NCBI RefSeq assembly: GCF_002258785.1
Contig: NZ_NOYI01000024.1
Span: forward strand, 1-64,000
Length of the DNA stretch: 64,000 bases
Reading direction: 5' to 3'
From: Rhodococcus sp. 06-235-1A
GTDB taxonomy: Bacteria > Actinomycetota > Actinomycetes > Mycobacteriales > Mycobacteriaceae
Shown here: positions 8,879 through 16,854 of the stretch, piece by piece
Layout: every line of letters begins with the position of its first letter
Numbering within the stretch: position 1 is the stretch's first letter
Program-made: the position numbers and the translations under genes
Notes under the pieces: model-generated
The model's database searches: none
What the model was told of the DNA's origin: nothing
What the model saw: the letters and a program-made list of their open reading frames with translations, nothing else

Positions 8879-9739
8879 GTGGCGAAACCGAAGAAGCTGG
8901 CATCTGCTCTCTCCAAGCGTGGCCCGCACAAGGTCCTGCGAGGCAACCTGGCTCTCGCTGGCCAACCCGGCGTCGTCTACACCCCGGCCGAGGGCTTCGG
9001 CCTGCCCGGTGTGGCCTTTGCACACGGTTGGATGCTGCGACCGGGCAACTACGCCGACACCCTGAAGCACCTGGCGTCCTGGGGCTTCGTCGTCGCGGCA
9101 CCGGACACCGAGCGTGGCCTCGTCCCCTCGCACCGCGGACTCGCCACCGACCTGGGCAGTGTGCTCGACATCATGACCGGTGTCCGACTCGGGCCGGGCA
9201 ACATCAGTGTGCATCCGGAGAAGCTCGCCACTGCCGGTCACGCCATGGGAGCAGGAACTGCTGTTCTCGCTGCGTCCCGCCGATCGGACGTCAAAGCCGT
9301 CGCAGCGCTGTTTCCGGCACCGACCGCACCGTCCTCCGAGGCTGCCGCTGCCGGTCTGACCGTGCCCGGGCTCGTCGTCGGTGACAACTCGAACGCCGAT
9401 TCGCTCAACGACAATTCACTGGCTCTCGCCCAGGCCTGGTACGGACCATCGATCCTCCGCCGAATCGACGGCTCGACGGCAGACGGATTCGTCGAAGGCC
9501 GGCGAATGCTCCGCTCACTGGGAATCAACAGCTCCGACCGCAAGACCCAGCAGCGCACCCGGGCGGTTCTCACCGCGTTTCTGCTGTTTCACCTGACCGG
9601 CGACTCCGACTACGAGGAATTGGCCGGATCGACCGGCGAGATCGACGGCACCCGAGCTGTCGATCCGCATGCGCCGCTCGACGCACAGCCCAAGCCCAAG
9701 GCATCCGCGTCGATCAAGGCTCTGCTCGGCCGAGGCTGA
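8879..9739 (+). CDS. Dienelactone-hydrolase/cutinase-like protein lacking the nucleophile Ser
   Basis: Using the GTG at 8879, the 286-aa protein has the order of a PET-hydrolase/cutinase-like alpha/beta hydrolase: GVVYTPAEGFGLPGVAFAHG (oxyanion strand), then HLASWGFVVAAPDTERG, the elbow, VPGLVVGDNSNADS and a C-terminal helical tail. The elbow, normally GHSxGG, reads GHAMGAG: the catalytic Ser is Ala, read directly from gcc at 9242-9244. No obvious C-terminal catalytic His follows either. It is therefore predicted to be an inactive or repurposed fold. Divergent from glmS. An upstream extension to 8777 is open but overlaps the glmS start region and has no better ribosome site. Confidence 0.72.
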   Translation: MAKPKKLASALSKRGPHKVLRGNLALAGQPGVVYTPAEGFGLPGVAFAHGWMLRPGNYADTLKHLASWGFVVAAPDTERGLVPSHRGLATDLGSVLDIMTGVRLGPGNISVHPEKLATAGHAMGAGTAVLAASRRSDVKAVAALFPAPTAPSSEAAAAGLTVPGLVVGDNSNADSLNDNSLALAQAWYGPSILRRIDGSTADGFVEGRRMLRSLGINSSDRKTQQRTRAVLTAFLLFHLTGDSDYEELAGSTGEIDGTRAVDPHAPLDAQPKPKASASIKALLGRG

Positions 9740-10026
9740 CCATGCTCGGTGCCTCTCGGCATCACACCAGCCAGGAATGCGGCCTAGGGCCGGGTTCGGT
9801 CTCGACATGCGGTAGGGGCCCTCGTCGGTCCAGGTGAGCCGGTTGTAGCACCGGTCCGGAAACAGGCCCGATCTCGGGTTCCGACGAGCTTTCCACGCCC
9901 GAATTACGTGAACCACGAACAACTGTGGGAGTTCGGTCCGGCCCGAGAGCCTCTGCTGCTCGCGTCATCGCCGCTCTGTGCTCGTCGCGAATTCGATGCA
10001 GTTCGCGACGCCACCCGCCGTCCGCG
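9740..10026. other. Gene-free spacer with possible decayed sequence
   Basis: No convincing gene is seen. An interrupted leftward frame gives peptide-like stretches (HVIRAWKARRNPRSGLF, CYNRLTWTDEGPYR) whose composition is less biased than a random antisense frame, but there is no start, domain or ribosome site. It leads into a 24-bp tandem repeat at 10027-10122. It may be a remnant of a coding sequence or a dispersed intergenic element. Confidence 0.3.
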
Positions 10027-10122
10027 CTCACAGCCTTCCCGCCTCGCTCGCTCACAGTGTTCCCGGCTCGCTCGCTCACAGTGTTCCCGCCTCGCTCGCT
10101 CACAGTGTTCCCGCCTCGCTGA
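10027..10122. repeat. Four copies of a 24-bp tandem repeat
   Basis: Units start at 10027, 10051, 10075 and 10099. Each begins CTCACAG and ends CCTCGCTCG or a close variant; copies 2 and 3 differ at one base, the first differs at two in the middle, and the last ends GA. Read leftward each unit encodes eight residues (SERGGNTV), and the leftward effector-like gene terminates inside the fourth unit. There are no spacers between units, so this is not a CRISPR array. Confidence 0.9.
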
Positions 10123-11968
10123 GGCCGGCACCGGTACCGGCGGCCTGTTCGTGCGGCTGTACGGACGGGATCGGGTGATCCGCCAATGCGGGATGCTGAC
10201 CGGCAGGCGGTTCCTCCACGGCCGGTTGCTCGTCCGATATCCCGACGGGCTGTTCGCCCTCGGACGATTCGGGCAGGCATTGCCCGGACACGTCGTCCGA
10301 GGCCGACTCCGCCGGTGATGGCTCGGTCGGTTGCTGAGGCTCGATCGATGGAGGTACGGGAGGTTGCTGGGGCTCGGGCGGTTGCTGGGTCTCGGGCGGT
10401 TGCTGGGGCTCGGGCGGTTGCTGGGTCTCGGGCGGTTGCTGGGGCTCGGGAAGCTGCTGGGGCTCGGGCGGCAACGCAGGTATCGGTGTCTGCTGCGCAT
10501 TCACGTCGTCGACAACACCGGGAACCTCGACGATCTCGGGCAAGCCGAACGGGCCGATTCTCAACTCGAACGAGCGAAGACCGAGCCCCGGGGTTTCGAG
10601 TTCGATCGACACTGCACCGTCGTGCTCGAGTGCGATGCGGGCGCGATGCCCTTCGAGCTCGGCCTCGAGATGGCCTCGCTCGTCGGTGGCCGCCTCCAAC
10701 GACTGCCCGGGAGGCGACACCTGCCCGACCGCCGGAGACTGCCCTGCGGGTGGAGACTGGTCCGACTCCGGCCGTTCTCCGGCCGTGTTCTCCGGCTCCA
10801 CTGATCCGCCCGCCGACTCCGAAGAGCGCGAAGCCGTTCCGCCATCGTCACCACGGTCATCTGGGGCCGCACCGTCCAGAGCCTCGTCGACGCGACCGAC
10901 GATCTCGGCGACCACCCGATCCACGAGTCCATCCAGTGGATCACTCGGCTCGTCCCCGAATCCCGCGCCTGTGGTCGATGGATCCGACGACCCGGTTCCT
11001 ACTGCACCGCTGGATCCGCCTGCGTTCGGCGGCGAGATCGCCGTCGGTCCGACGGTCACCGGAGCCGCGTGTACAGCCGCTGCCGCCGGGGGCACCGACG
11101 GACCGTCGAACTCGGGTCGTGACGCAGCGTCTTCTGCGGGGGGCGCGATCGCCCAACTCCGCTCGTCGAGGTCGCCGAAGTCCGGGTCGTATGCCGCGCC
11201 CAGAACCGTGCCCAGCAACGCCAGGCACTCTCGCACTGCGGTGTCCGTCGAGGTGCAGACGTCGATGACGGCCTCGCAGGTCGCCTTCATCCGCGGAACG
11301 AACTGGTCGTGGATCCAGCTCCGACAGAGCTCTGCCACCTCGGCCGCGAACTCGTCCGATACGTCTGCGCTACGTGCCCGCTCGGCCAGTTCCTCGAAGG
11401 CCGACGCCACCCGAGGGAACACCGACCCTCGATCGACTGGAACGCACTCGATTCCCGACGCCACCAGGATGGCATCGATCTGGTCGACGTTCTTTCCGTC
11501 CACGGCATCGACGTCGAGACCACCGAACAGTTCCGCCTTGTCGGTGACCACGTCGCGAAGAACGTCGACGGTAGCGGACATCGTCTGGTGGGCATCTTCG
11601 ATCGACTGCAGAAACTCGTCCGCGGTCTGTTGCTCGACCGAGAGATAGGTCTGCACGGCATCGCCTGCCTCGCCGTGCCATCGCATCTGCAGAACTCGAC
11701 GCAACTGCTTTTGTTCTTCGAGTTGATCGCGAAGCACCGCAGCCATCGCTTCGACTGCGTCGGCATCGTTGCCGAGCGCGCCGAGATTCAAGCCTCGCTG
11801 CTCGTCGTACCTCGCACACACCTGCTCGTACTGCACGAAGCCCTCACTTCCCGGCACCCGAGCCACGAGTGGCAGAAAGCGCTCGAAGTGCAACAGCCCG
11901 GCAGCATGCTCGTCCAGAATCTCGTCGATCGACGGGCTCTGGCCGAGCGAGGCGAGAGGAGGCGTCAT
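10100..11968 (-). CDS. WXG100-like, proline-rich putative type VII secretion substrate
   Basis: The ATG at 11968 overlaps the stop of the upstream small gene (ATGA), giving 622 aa. After about 60 helical residues comes a WXG100-like helical hairpin with the turn RWHGEAGDA, then helical segments to about residue 260. A long disordered Pro/Ala/Gly region follows, and near the C-terminus six imperfect repeats of PEPQQP/PETQQP. No signal peptide or membrane helix and no recognisable enzymatic domain. Pairing with an EspC-like gene suggests export by a type VII system, possibly the ESX-4 machinery 4 kb away; this is inference. Confidence 0.62.
   Translation of the reverse strand: MTPPLASLGQSPSIDEILDEHAAGLLHFERFLPLVARVPGSEGFVQYEQVCARYDEQRGLNLGALGNDADAVEAMAAVLRDQLEEQKQLRRVLQMRWHGEAGDAVQTYLSVEQQTADEFLQSIEDAHQTMSATVDVLRDVVTDKAELFGGLDVDAVDGKNVDQIDAILVASGIECVPVDRGSVFPRVASAFEELAERARSADVSDEFAAEVAELCRSWIHDQFVPRMKATCEAVIDVCTSTDTAVRECLALLGTVLGAAYDPDFGDLDERSWAIAPPAEDAASRPEFDGPSVPPAAAAVHAAPVTVGPTAISPPNAGGSSGAVGTGSSDPSTTGAGFGDEPSDPLDGLVDRVVAEIVGRVDEALDGAAPDDRGDDGGTASRSSESAGGSVEPENTAGERPESDQSPPAGQSPAVGQVSPPGQSLEAATDERGHLEAELEGHRARIALEHDGAVSIELETPGLGLRSFELRIGPFGLPEIVEVPGVVDDVNAQQTPIPALPPEPQQLPEPQQPPETQQPPEPQQPPETQQPPEPQQPPVPPSIEPQQPTEPSPAESASDDVSGQCLPESSEGEQPVGISDEQPAVEEPPAGQHPALADHPIPSVQPHEQAAGTGAGLSEAGTL
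10362..10469 (-). repeat. Six 18-bp coding repeats (PEPQQP/PETQQP)
   Basis: Six adjacent 18-bp units, on the + strand GGTTGCTGGGGCTCGGGC and near copies, alternate between two versions that encode PEPQQP and PETQQP on the leftward frame; the last two units carry extra substitutions. Three-fold multiples keep the frame, so copy number can vary between strains without breaking the protein. Confidence 0.88.
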
Positions 11969-12270
11969 CGAGGCGACTCGATGGAGTGTGCCGCGGTGTC
12001 GTCCTGACGTTCGTATTCGTTCATCGCAGTGGTCAGAGCGTCGGCGACGTCGTCGACCGAGGATTTCCACGCCCGGGTGCCACGGCTGAGTCCCAGGTGA
12101 GCCTGTACGTACGCGGCACCGAGGTCCCCGTAGTTTCTTCCGGACCCAGCTGCGCCGAAGCCCGCGTCGGCTACGGTGTCGGCAGCTGCGCCGAGGGCAT
12201 CGGCCGACGCGGTGAACGCATCTGCAACTGCGCGAACGCGGTTCACGTCCACCGACAATCCCTCGCTCAT
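11965..12270 (-). CDS. EspC-like/DUF2580 type VII secretion target protein
   Basis: A 101-aa helical protein starting MSEGLSVDVNRVRAVADAF, with alternating Ala-rich amphipathic helices and a central SGRNYGDLGAAYVQAHLGL turn, resembling ESX-1 secretion-associated (EspC/DUF2580) proteins of about 100 residues. Its TGA overlaps the ATG of the 622-aa proline-rich gene by 4 bp, so the pair is translationally coupled, as EspC-like proteins commonly are with a larger partner. The C-terminal tail contains YERQD, close to the YxxxD/E export signal known from type VII substrates. Confidence 0.68.
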   Translation of the reverse strand: MSEGLSVDVNRVRAVADAFTASADALGAAADTVADAGFGAAGSGRNYGDLGAAYVQAHLGLSRGTRAWKSSVDDVADALTTAMNEYERQDDTAAHSIESPR

Positions 12271-12324
12271 GCGCTTCCGTCTCCCCCTCGATGTGCCCCT
12301 TTCTCACTATGACGTGCGCCGACT

Positions 12325-12362
12325 CACATCGGTTCCCCTGGGAGCGGTAACGTCCCGATGTG
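12325..12362. promoter_or_regulatory. Inverted repeat in divergent promoter region
   Basis: CACATCGG at 12325-12332 and CCGATGTG at 12355-12362 form perfect 8-bp arms 22 bp apart, between the leftward EspC-like operon (start 12270) and the rightward LLM oxidoreductase (start 12423). Arms of this size could bind a dimeric regulator or form a hairpin in a leader. No matching regulator gene is adjacent. Confidence 0.35.
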
Positions 12363-12422
12363 AAATGTCAGTAACAGGTACCTGAAGTAGCTACACCAGC
12401 TGCTCACCGAACGAGGAGTCCC

Positions 12423-13463
12423 ATGCACATCGGAACGATGCTGAACTACAGCGGTGGTTTCAACGAGACCGTTGCCGAGGTCGCCGAGCTCGAGAAGGCC
12501 GGTCTCGACATCATCTTCGTGCCCGAGGCCTACTCGTTCGACGCCGTCAGCCAACTCGGATTCCTCGCAGCCAAGACGAGCACGATCAAGATCGCGTCCG
12601 GCATCTTCCAGATCTACACCAGGACACCGTCACTGACCGCCATGACCGCGGCCGGTCTCGACTACGTCTCGGATGGCCGCTTCGTACTCGGGCTCGGCGC
12701 ATCCGGACCGCAGGTCGTCGAAGGCTTCCACGGCGTCAAATACGACGCACCCATCGCCAGAACCCGCGAGGTGATCGAGATCTGCCGCCAGGTCTGGCGC
12801 CGCGAAAAGGTGCAGTATCAGGGCAAGCACTATCAAATCCCCCTCCCTGCCGACAAGGGCACCGGCCTGGGCAAGCCGCTCAAATTGATCAATCACCCTG
12901 TGCGGGATCGCATTCCGGTCGTCATCGCCGCGCTCGGCCCCAAGAACGTCGAGCTCACCGCGGAGATCGCCGAGGGCTGGCAGCCCATCTTCTACTTCCC
13001 CGAGAAAGCAGCCGACGTGTGGGGCGAGTCCCTCGCGGCGGGCAAGGCCAAGCGTGATCCGTCGCTCGGCGAACTGGAGGTGTTCGCCAGTCCCACCCTC
13101 GCTATCGGCGAGGATGCAGACAAGTACCTGCCCTGGGTCAAGCCGCACCTGGCGCTCTACATCGGCGGTATGGGAGCCAAGGGCAAGAACTTCTACAACT
13201 CCCTGGCGCAGCGTTACGGGTACGAGGCCGAGGCCGAGAAGATTCAAGACCTGTACCTGGCCGGCAAGAAGGAAGAAGCTGCGGCGGCGGTGCCCGACGA
13301 GCTCGCTCGCTCGGTCAACCTCATCGGGCCGGAGAGCTTCGTCAAGGAGCGGGTCGCGGCCTTCGCCGAAGCGGGTGTCACCACGCTCAACGTCGCGCCG
13401 CTGGCCGAGAACACCGCGGGCCGCGTCGCGCAGTTGACCGCATTGCGCGAACTCACCGCCTGA
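12423..13463 (+). CDS. LLM class F420-dependent oxidoreductase
   Basis: The 346-aa protein has the luciferase-like TIM barrel: DIIFVPEAYSFDAVSQLGFL, the TRTPSLTAMTAAGLDYVSDGRF segment and GLGASGPQVVEGFHG, typical of F420-dependent LLM enzymes of the type represented by mycobacterial Rv3520c. It probably oxidises or reduces an unidentified substrate with F420 rather than FMN. The ATG is preceded by ACGAGGAG. It is convergent with glmM, 4 bp apart, and divergent from the EspC-like operon. No F420 biosynthesis gene is in the window. Confidence 0.85.
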   Translation: MHIGTMLNYSGGFNETVAEVAELEKAGLDIIFVPEAYSFDAVSQLGFLAAKTSTIKIASGIFQIYTRTPSLTAMTAAGLDYVSDGRFVLGLGASGPQVVEGFHGVKYDAPIARTREVIEICRQVWRREKVQYQGKHYQIPLPADKGTGLGKPLKLINHPVRDRIPVVIAALGPKNVELTAEIAEGWQPIFYFPEKAADVWGESLAAGKAKRDPSLGELEVFASPTLAIGEDADKYLPWVKPHLALYIGGMGAKGKNFYNSLAQRYGYEAEAEKIQDLYLAGKKEEAAAAVPDELARSVNLIGPESFVKERVAAFAEAGVTTLNVAPLAENTAGRVAQLTALRELTA

Positions 13464-13467
13464 AAGA

Positions 13468-14823
13468 TCAGACCGACGCGACCCGGCCCGCCAGCTCTTC
13501 GGCGAGCCGGGTCGCTACGTCGAGTTCGGACGCTTCGACCATTACCCGCACCAACTGCTCGGTACCACTGGGCCGCAACAGAACTCGGCCCGAAGCACCG
13601 AGTTCGCGCTCGGCCACGGCAACCGCATCCGATACCGACGGTGCCGACGCCACCGCCGCTTTGTCCGAAACCTGCACGTTGATCAGAACCTGAGGCAACG
13701 TCCGCATCGGCGATGCCAGATCCGCAAGGGAGCGTCCGGTCTGCGCCATCCGCTCCATCAGTCGCAGTGCCGTGGCGATCCCGTCGCCCGTCGTTCCGAC
13801 CGCGGGAAGTACTACGTGTCCGCTCTGCTCGCCGCCGAGCGCGAATCCCCCGCGGCGCAACTCCTCCAGTACGTAACGATCTCCGACTGCCGTGGTGCGC
13901 AACGTGATTCCGGCCTCGCGCATGGCAATGTGCAGACCCAGATTGCTCATGACCGTGGCCACCAACGTGTTGTCGGTCAACTGACCTGCGTCGCGCATCG
14001 CGATCGCCAACACGGTCATGATCGCGTCACCGTCCACCACGGAGCCCGACGAATCGACGGCAAGGCAACGGTCGGCATCTCCGTCGTGTGCGATACCGAG
14101 GTCGGCACCGTGCTCCACGACGGCCCGGCGCAACCCCTCCATGTGCGTCGAGCCGCACCCGTCGTTGATGTTGATGCCATCGGGTTCGGCGTTGATCGCC
14201 ACGACCGTCGCGCCTGCCCGTCGGTAGATGTCCGGTCCGACGACCGAGGCGGCACCGTGCGAGCAATCGACCACGACCGTGACGCCGTCGAGTCGGTGCG
14301 ATACCGATGCAGCGAGATGCTCCGTGTAGCGGGCTGCCGCGTCCTGCGCGACGTCGATACGGCCGATCGCGGCACCGGTTGCGTCCAACGGACGTCCGTC
14401 GCTCTCGGAGCGCGCGTCGGGATCGAGGGCGGCTTCGATGCGGTCCTCCGCGTCGTCGTCGAGCTTGTGTCCGCCCGCAGCAAAGATCTTGATTCCGTTG
14501 TCGGGCATCGCATTGTGGGAAGCAGAGATCATCACACCGAGCGCTGCGCCGTATTCTGCGGTGAGGTAGGCGACTGCAGGCGTGGGGAGCACTCCGACAT
14601 CGATCACGTCGACACCCGATGCCGTCAGTCCGGCCGACACGGCTGCGCTCAGCATCGCGCCACTGATGCGCGGATCACGACCGACCACTGCCACGCACCT
14701 GTGGCCGTCGACGTTCGGTGCCAGCACGGCGGCCGCGGCGCGCGCGATCTTCAACGCCAGCTCTGCGGTCAGAACCCCGCCTGCCAGTCCTCGAACCCCG
14801 TCGGTGCCGAACAGTCGCGCCAT
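13468..14823 (-). CDS. glmM: Phosphoglucosamine mutase
   Basis: Converts glucosamine-6-phosphate to glucosamine-1-phosphate for UDP-GlcNAc synthesis. Length of 451 aa is typical. The phosphoserine is Ser102 in ISASHNAMPDNG, the Mg2+ loop is DGDADRC, the sugar loop is GGEQSGHV and the phosphate-binding loop is RPSGTEQLVRV near the C-terminus. It lies downstream of rpsI-rplM on the same strand, separated by a strong hairpin at 14867-14911, so it is probably transcribed separately or by readthrough. Confidence 0.97.
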   Translation of the reverse strand: MARLFGTDGVRGLAGGVLTAELALKIARAAAAVLAPNVDGHRCVAVVGRDPRISGAMLSAAVSAGLTASGVDVIDVGVLPTPAVAYLTAEYGAALGVMISASHNAMPDNGIKIFAAGGHKLDDDAEDRIEAALDPDARSESDGRPLDATGAAIGRIDVAQDAAARYTEHLAASVSHRLDGVTVVVDCSHGAASVVGPDIYRRAGATVVAINAEPDGININDGCGSTHMEGLRRAVVEHGADLGIAHDGDADRCLAVDSSGSVVDGDAIMTVLAIAMRDAGQLTDNTLVATVMSNLGLHIAMREAGITLRTTAVGDRYVLEELRRGGFALGGEQSGHVVLPAVGTTGDGIATALRLMERMAQTGRSLADLASPMRTLPQVLINVQVSDKAAVASAPSVSDAVAVAERELGASGRVLLRPSGTEQLVRVMVEASELDVATRLAEELAGRVASV

Positions 14824-14866
14824 GAATCAAGAACTCCTTCGAGCGGAGAGAATGTCGTGAGAAACG

Positions 14867-14911
14867 CCTCGAGGGCAGGCGTCCGATACTGCTGGATGCC
14901 TGCCCTCGAGG
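14867..14911 (-). terminator. Hairpin terminator after rpsI
   Basis: Perfect 14-bp arms (CCTCGAGGGCAGGC at 14867-14880 and its complement at 14898-14911) with a 17-nt loop, starting 20 bp after the rpsI stop on the leftward strand. Only a short T-tract follows, as is usual in actinobacteria. Confidence 0.75.
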
Positions 14912-14930
14912 ATGAAACGGGTGAGACGCG

Positions 14931-15458
14931 TCAGCGCTTGGAGTACTGCGACGCCTTACGGGCCTTCTTCAGGCCGTACTTCTTACGCTCGACTGCACGA
15001 GCGTCACGCGTGAGGTAACCGGCAGCCTTGAGGGCCGGACGGTCATCGGGAGTGAGCTCGATCAGCGCACGCGAGATGGCCAGACGCAACGCGCCTGCCT
15101 GTCCCGACGGTCCGCCACCGTGCAGCAGCGCGACGATGTCGAACGACTCCGCGCGGTCGACGAGCACGAGAGGAGCCTTGATCAGCTGCTGGTGCACCTT
15201 GTTGGGGAAGTAATCCTCGAGGGTGCGGCCGTTGAGCTTGAATCCGCCGGTGCCAGAAGACAACCGAACACGAGCGACGGCTTCCTTACGGCGACCGACG
15301 GTCTGGATCGGGCGATCGAACACGATCGGGGCCGGAGCGGCGGCAGCAGCCTCGATCTCCGAGGTGACCTCGGGATCTTCGACTGCCACGAACTCGTCGG
15401 CGGCGATCTCTTCGATGTTCTCCTGCGACGTCACGTCATTTCCCTCCGGCGCCGTCAC
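14931..15458 (-). CDS. rpsI: 30S ribosomal protein S9
   Basis: Binds 16S rRNA in the head of the small subunit, its C-terminal tail reaching the P-site tRNA. The core begins at about residue 50 (TVGRRKEAVARVRL) and ends in the expected basic tail ARKASQYSKR. An acidic N-terminal extension of some 45 residues is typical of mycobacteria and rhodococci. The GTG start overlaps the rplM stop (GTGA), so synthesis is coupled to L13. Confidence 0.97.
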   Translation of the reverse strand: MTAPEGNDVTSQENIEEIAADEFVAVEDPEVTSEIEAAAAAPAPIVFDRPIQTVGRRKEAVARVRLSSGTGGFKLNGRTLEDYFPNKVHQQLIKAPLVLVDRAESFDIVALLHGGGPSGQAGALRLAISRALIELTPDDRPALKAAGYLTRDARAVERKKYGLKKARKASQYSKR

Positions 15459-15898
15459 TGGGACACCTGCTTGATCTCGAACGGAACGGGCTGCTGAGCT
15501 GCATGCGGGTGGTTCGGGCCCGCGTAGACCTTCAGCTTGCTCGCGATGGCATTACCGAGCTTGTTCTTGGGGATCATGCCGACGACGGCCTTCTCCACGA
15601 GACGATCGGGGTTGTTCTCGAGCACCTGACGGGTCGAGCGCGACTTCAGACCGCCCGGGTGGCCGGAGTGGTGGTGGTGGAACTTGCCGTCGAGCTTGTT
15701 GCCACTGATGGCAACCTTCTCGGCGTTGATGATGACGACGAAGTCGCCGCCATCGACGTTGGGTGCGTAGGTGGGCTTGTGCTTACCGCGGAGCAGAGTC
15801 GCGGCCTGGACGGCGAGGCGTCCGAGCACGACGTCCGTGGCGTCGATCACATGCCACGTCCGGGTGGTGTCCCCGGCCTTCGGGGCGTAAGTAGACAC
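15455..15898 (-). CDS. rplM: 50S ribosomal protein L13
   Basis: An early-assembly 23S rRNA-binding protein of 147 aa, with WHVIDATDVVLGRLA near the N-terminus and the conserved HHSGHPGGLKS segment. First gene of the rplM-rpsI operon, with a promoter candidate at 16031-16059. In M. tuberculosis it directly follows the ESX-4 substrate genes; here a DksA-like gene intervenes. Confidence 0.97.
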   Translation of the reverse strand: MSTYAPKAGDTTRTWHVIDATDVVLGRLAVQAATLLRGKHKPTYAPNVDGGDFVVIINAEKVAISGNKLDGKFHHHHSGHPGGLKSRSTRQVLENNPDRLVEKAVVGMIPKNKLGNAIASKLKVYAGPNHPHAAQQPVPFEIKQVSQ

Positions 15899-16030
15899 AG
15901 AAAATTCCTGTCTTCATGATGTCGCTGCTGGCCAAGACGAGTGGATGCCCTCGGCGGCCAGTTGAGACCCGAGGACAAGAGCTCTATACGCACGCAAAAT
16001 GCGAGACGAGCCCATACACGCCAACGGGAG

Positions 16031-16059
16031 ACGATACCGGGAGTCGACGCCCAGGTCAA
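16031..16059 (-). promoter_or_regulatory. Candidate promoter of rplM-rpsI
   Basis: On the leftward strand, TTGACC (16059-16054) and TATCGT (16036-16031) are separated by 17 bp, a good SigA-type match, giving a predicted 5' leader of about 125 nt before the rplM ATG. It does not share the GGTTGCC element found at the other ribosomal promoters. Confidence 0.55.
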
Positions 16060-16066
16060 AACCGTC

Positions 16067-16405
16067 TCAGCGGAGACGAACGCACGTCACACACCGGCGA
16101 GCGGCAGGCAGCGCCTCGAGCCTGATCGCCGGGATCTCGTTACCGCACCGCTCGCACGAACCGTACGTTCCGGCGGCGAGCCGCGCATCCGCTGCGTCGA
16201 ACTCGCGAATCTCGGACTCGGCGTCGTCGATCAGTGCTGCGATCTTCGCTCGCTCGAACGCGATCGTCGACCCTTCCGGATCGTGCTCGTCGTCGTCGGT
16301 GGTCCACCGCGATCCCTCGATCACCGACGCCAGTTCGCCTCGAAGCGACTCGAGTCGATGCTCGGAACGAGACCGCTCCGCCCCGAGGGCTGCTCCGAAA
16401 TCCAT
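16067..16405 (-). CDS. TraR/DksA-type zinc-finger protein
   Basis: A 112-aa protein with an N-terminal alpha-helical coiled-coil (residues about 5-70) and a C4 zinc finger near the C-terminus (CERCGNEIP ... RRCVTC), the architecture of small DksA/TraR-like regulators that reach into the RNA polymerase secondary channel. The coiled-coil tip has AADARLAAGTYGSCERCG, the usual lead-in to the finger. The ATG at 16405 is chosen; a TTG at 16420 would add five residues. It lies between esxT and rplM. Confidence 0.8.
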   Translation of the reverse strand: MDFGAALGAERSRSEHRLESLRGELASVIEGSRWTTDDDEHDPEGSTIAFERAKIAALIDDAESEIREFDAADARLAAGTYGSCERCGNEIPAIRLEALPAARRCVTCVRLR

Positions 16406-16451
16406 CACCACACCAGTCAATCACCGCGACGGACCCGGATGTGGTGAAACG

Positions 16452-16490
16452 GCATCTGCCCCGACCGAGGTTCTCGGTCGGGGCAGATGC
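16452..16490 (-). terminator. Strong hairpin terminator after esxT
   Basis: Perfect 18-bp arms, GCATCTGCCCCGACCGAG at 16452-16469 and its complement at 16473-16490, with a 3-nt loop, starting 17 bp beyond the esxT stop. It ends the leftward eccC-esxU-esxT unit and insulates the DksA-like gene. Confidence 0.85.
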
Positions 16491-16506
16491 ATGTGGTTCA
16501 CCGGCG

Positions 16507-16788
16507 TCAGCGAGCCATCCGTGCTTTGTTGGCCATCTCTACACCGTGCATCGTCTCGCCACCGGTGCGGGCGGCCGCGACGAGGCTCGACAGAATGAGA
16601 TTGAGCTCGTCGGATGCGGAGTTCCACTGACGCTGGAGTTCGTAGTAGGACGTCATCGCGTCGCCCTCCCACGATTGGTAGAGCCGCTTCGCGGTGCTGT
16701 CCACGTCCGCGAGAAGGTCCTTGGTCACGTTTGCCTGCTTGTTCATCGCCTCGGTCAACGCCGCGATCTGCGCGAAGTCGTATTTCAT
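16507..16788 (-). CDS. esxT: WXG100 protein, ESX-4 EsxT-like
   Basis: A 93-aa helix-turn-helix protein with the WXG turn SWEGDAMTSY in the middle (Trp40), the usual WXG100 size. Positioned as the last gene of the ESX-4 leftward unit next to rplM, as esxT (Rv3444c) is in M. tuberculosis. Expected to heterodimerise with the neighbouring EsxU-like protein and be exported through the EccC channel. Confidence 0.85.
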   Translation of the reverse strand: MKYDFAQIAALTEAMNKQANVTKDLLADVDSTAKRLYQSWEGDAMTSYYELQRQWNSASDELNLILSSLVAAARTGGETMHGVEMANKARMAR

Positions 16789-16854
16789 GTCGGATCAGTC
16801 TCCTAGATCGAGCTCGGTCGTGTGGTCTGTCGTGTGGTCACCGGATGCGACGGT

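Noticed and set aside
6889..9384. A long rightward open frame opposite glmS
   Set aside because: It is the antisense of glmS and nearby sequence, with Arg/His-rich translation, no ribosome site and no domain; high GC opens such frames.
10027..10122. Possible CRISPR array
   Set aside because: Units are directly adjacent with no variable spacers and no cas genes are present.
9904..10500. Leftward Pro/Ser/Arg-rich frame across the repeats
   Set aside because: It is an off-frame reading of the 18-bp and 24-bp repeats; the frame of the 622-aa protein explains the region.
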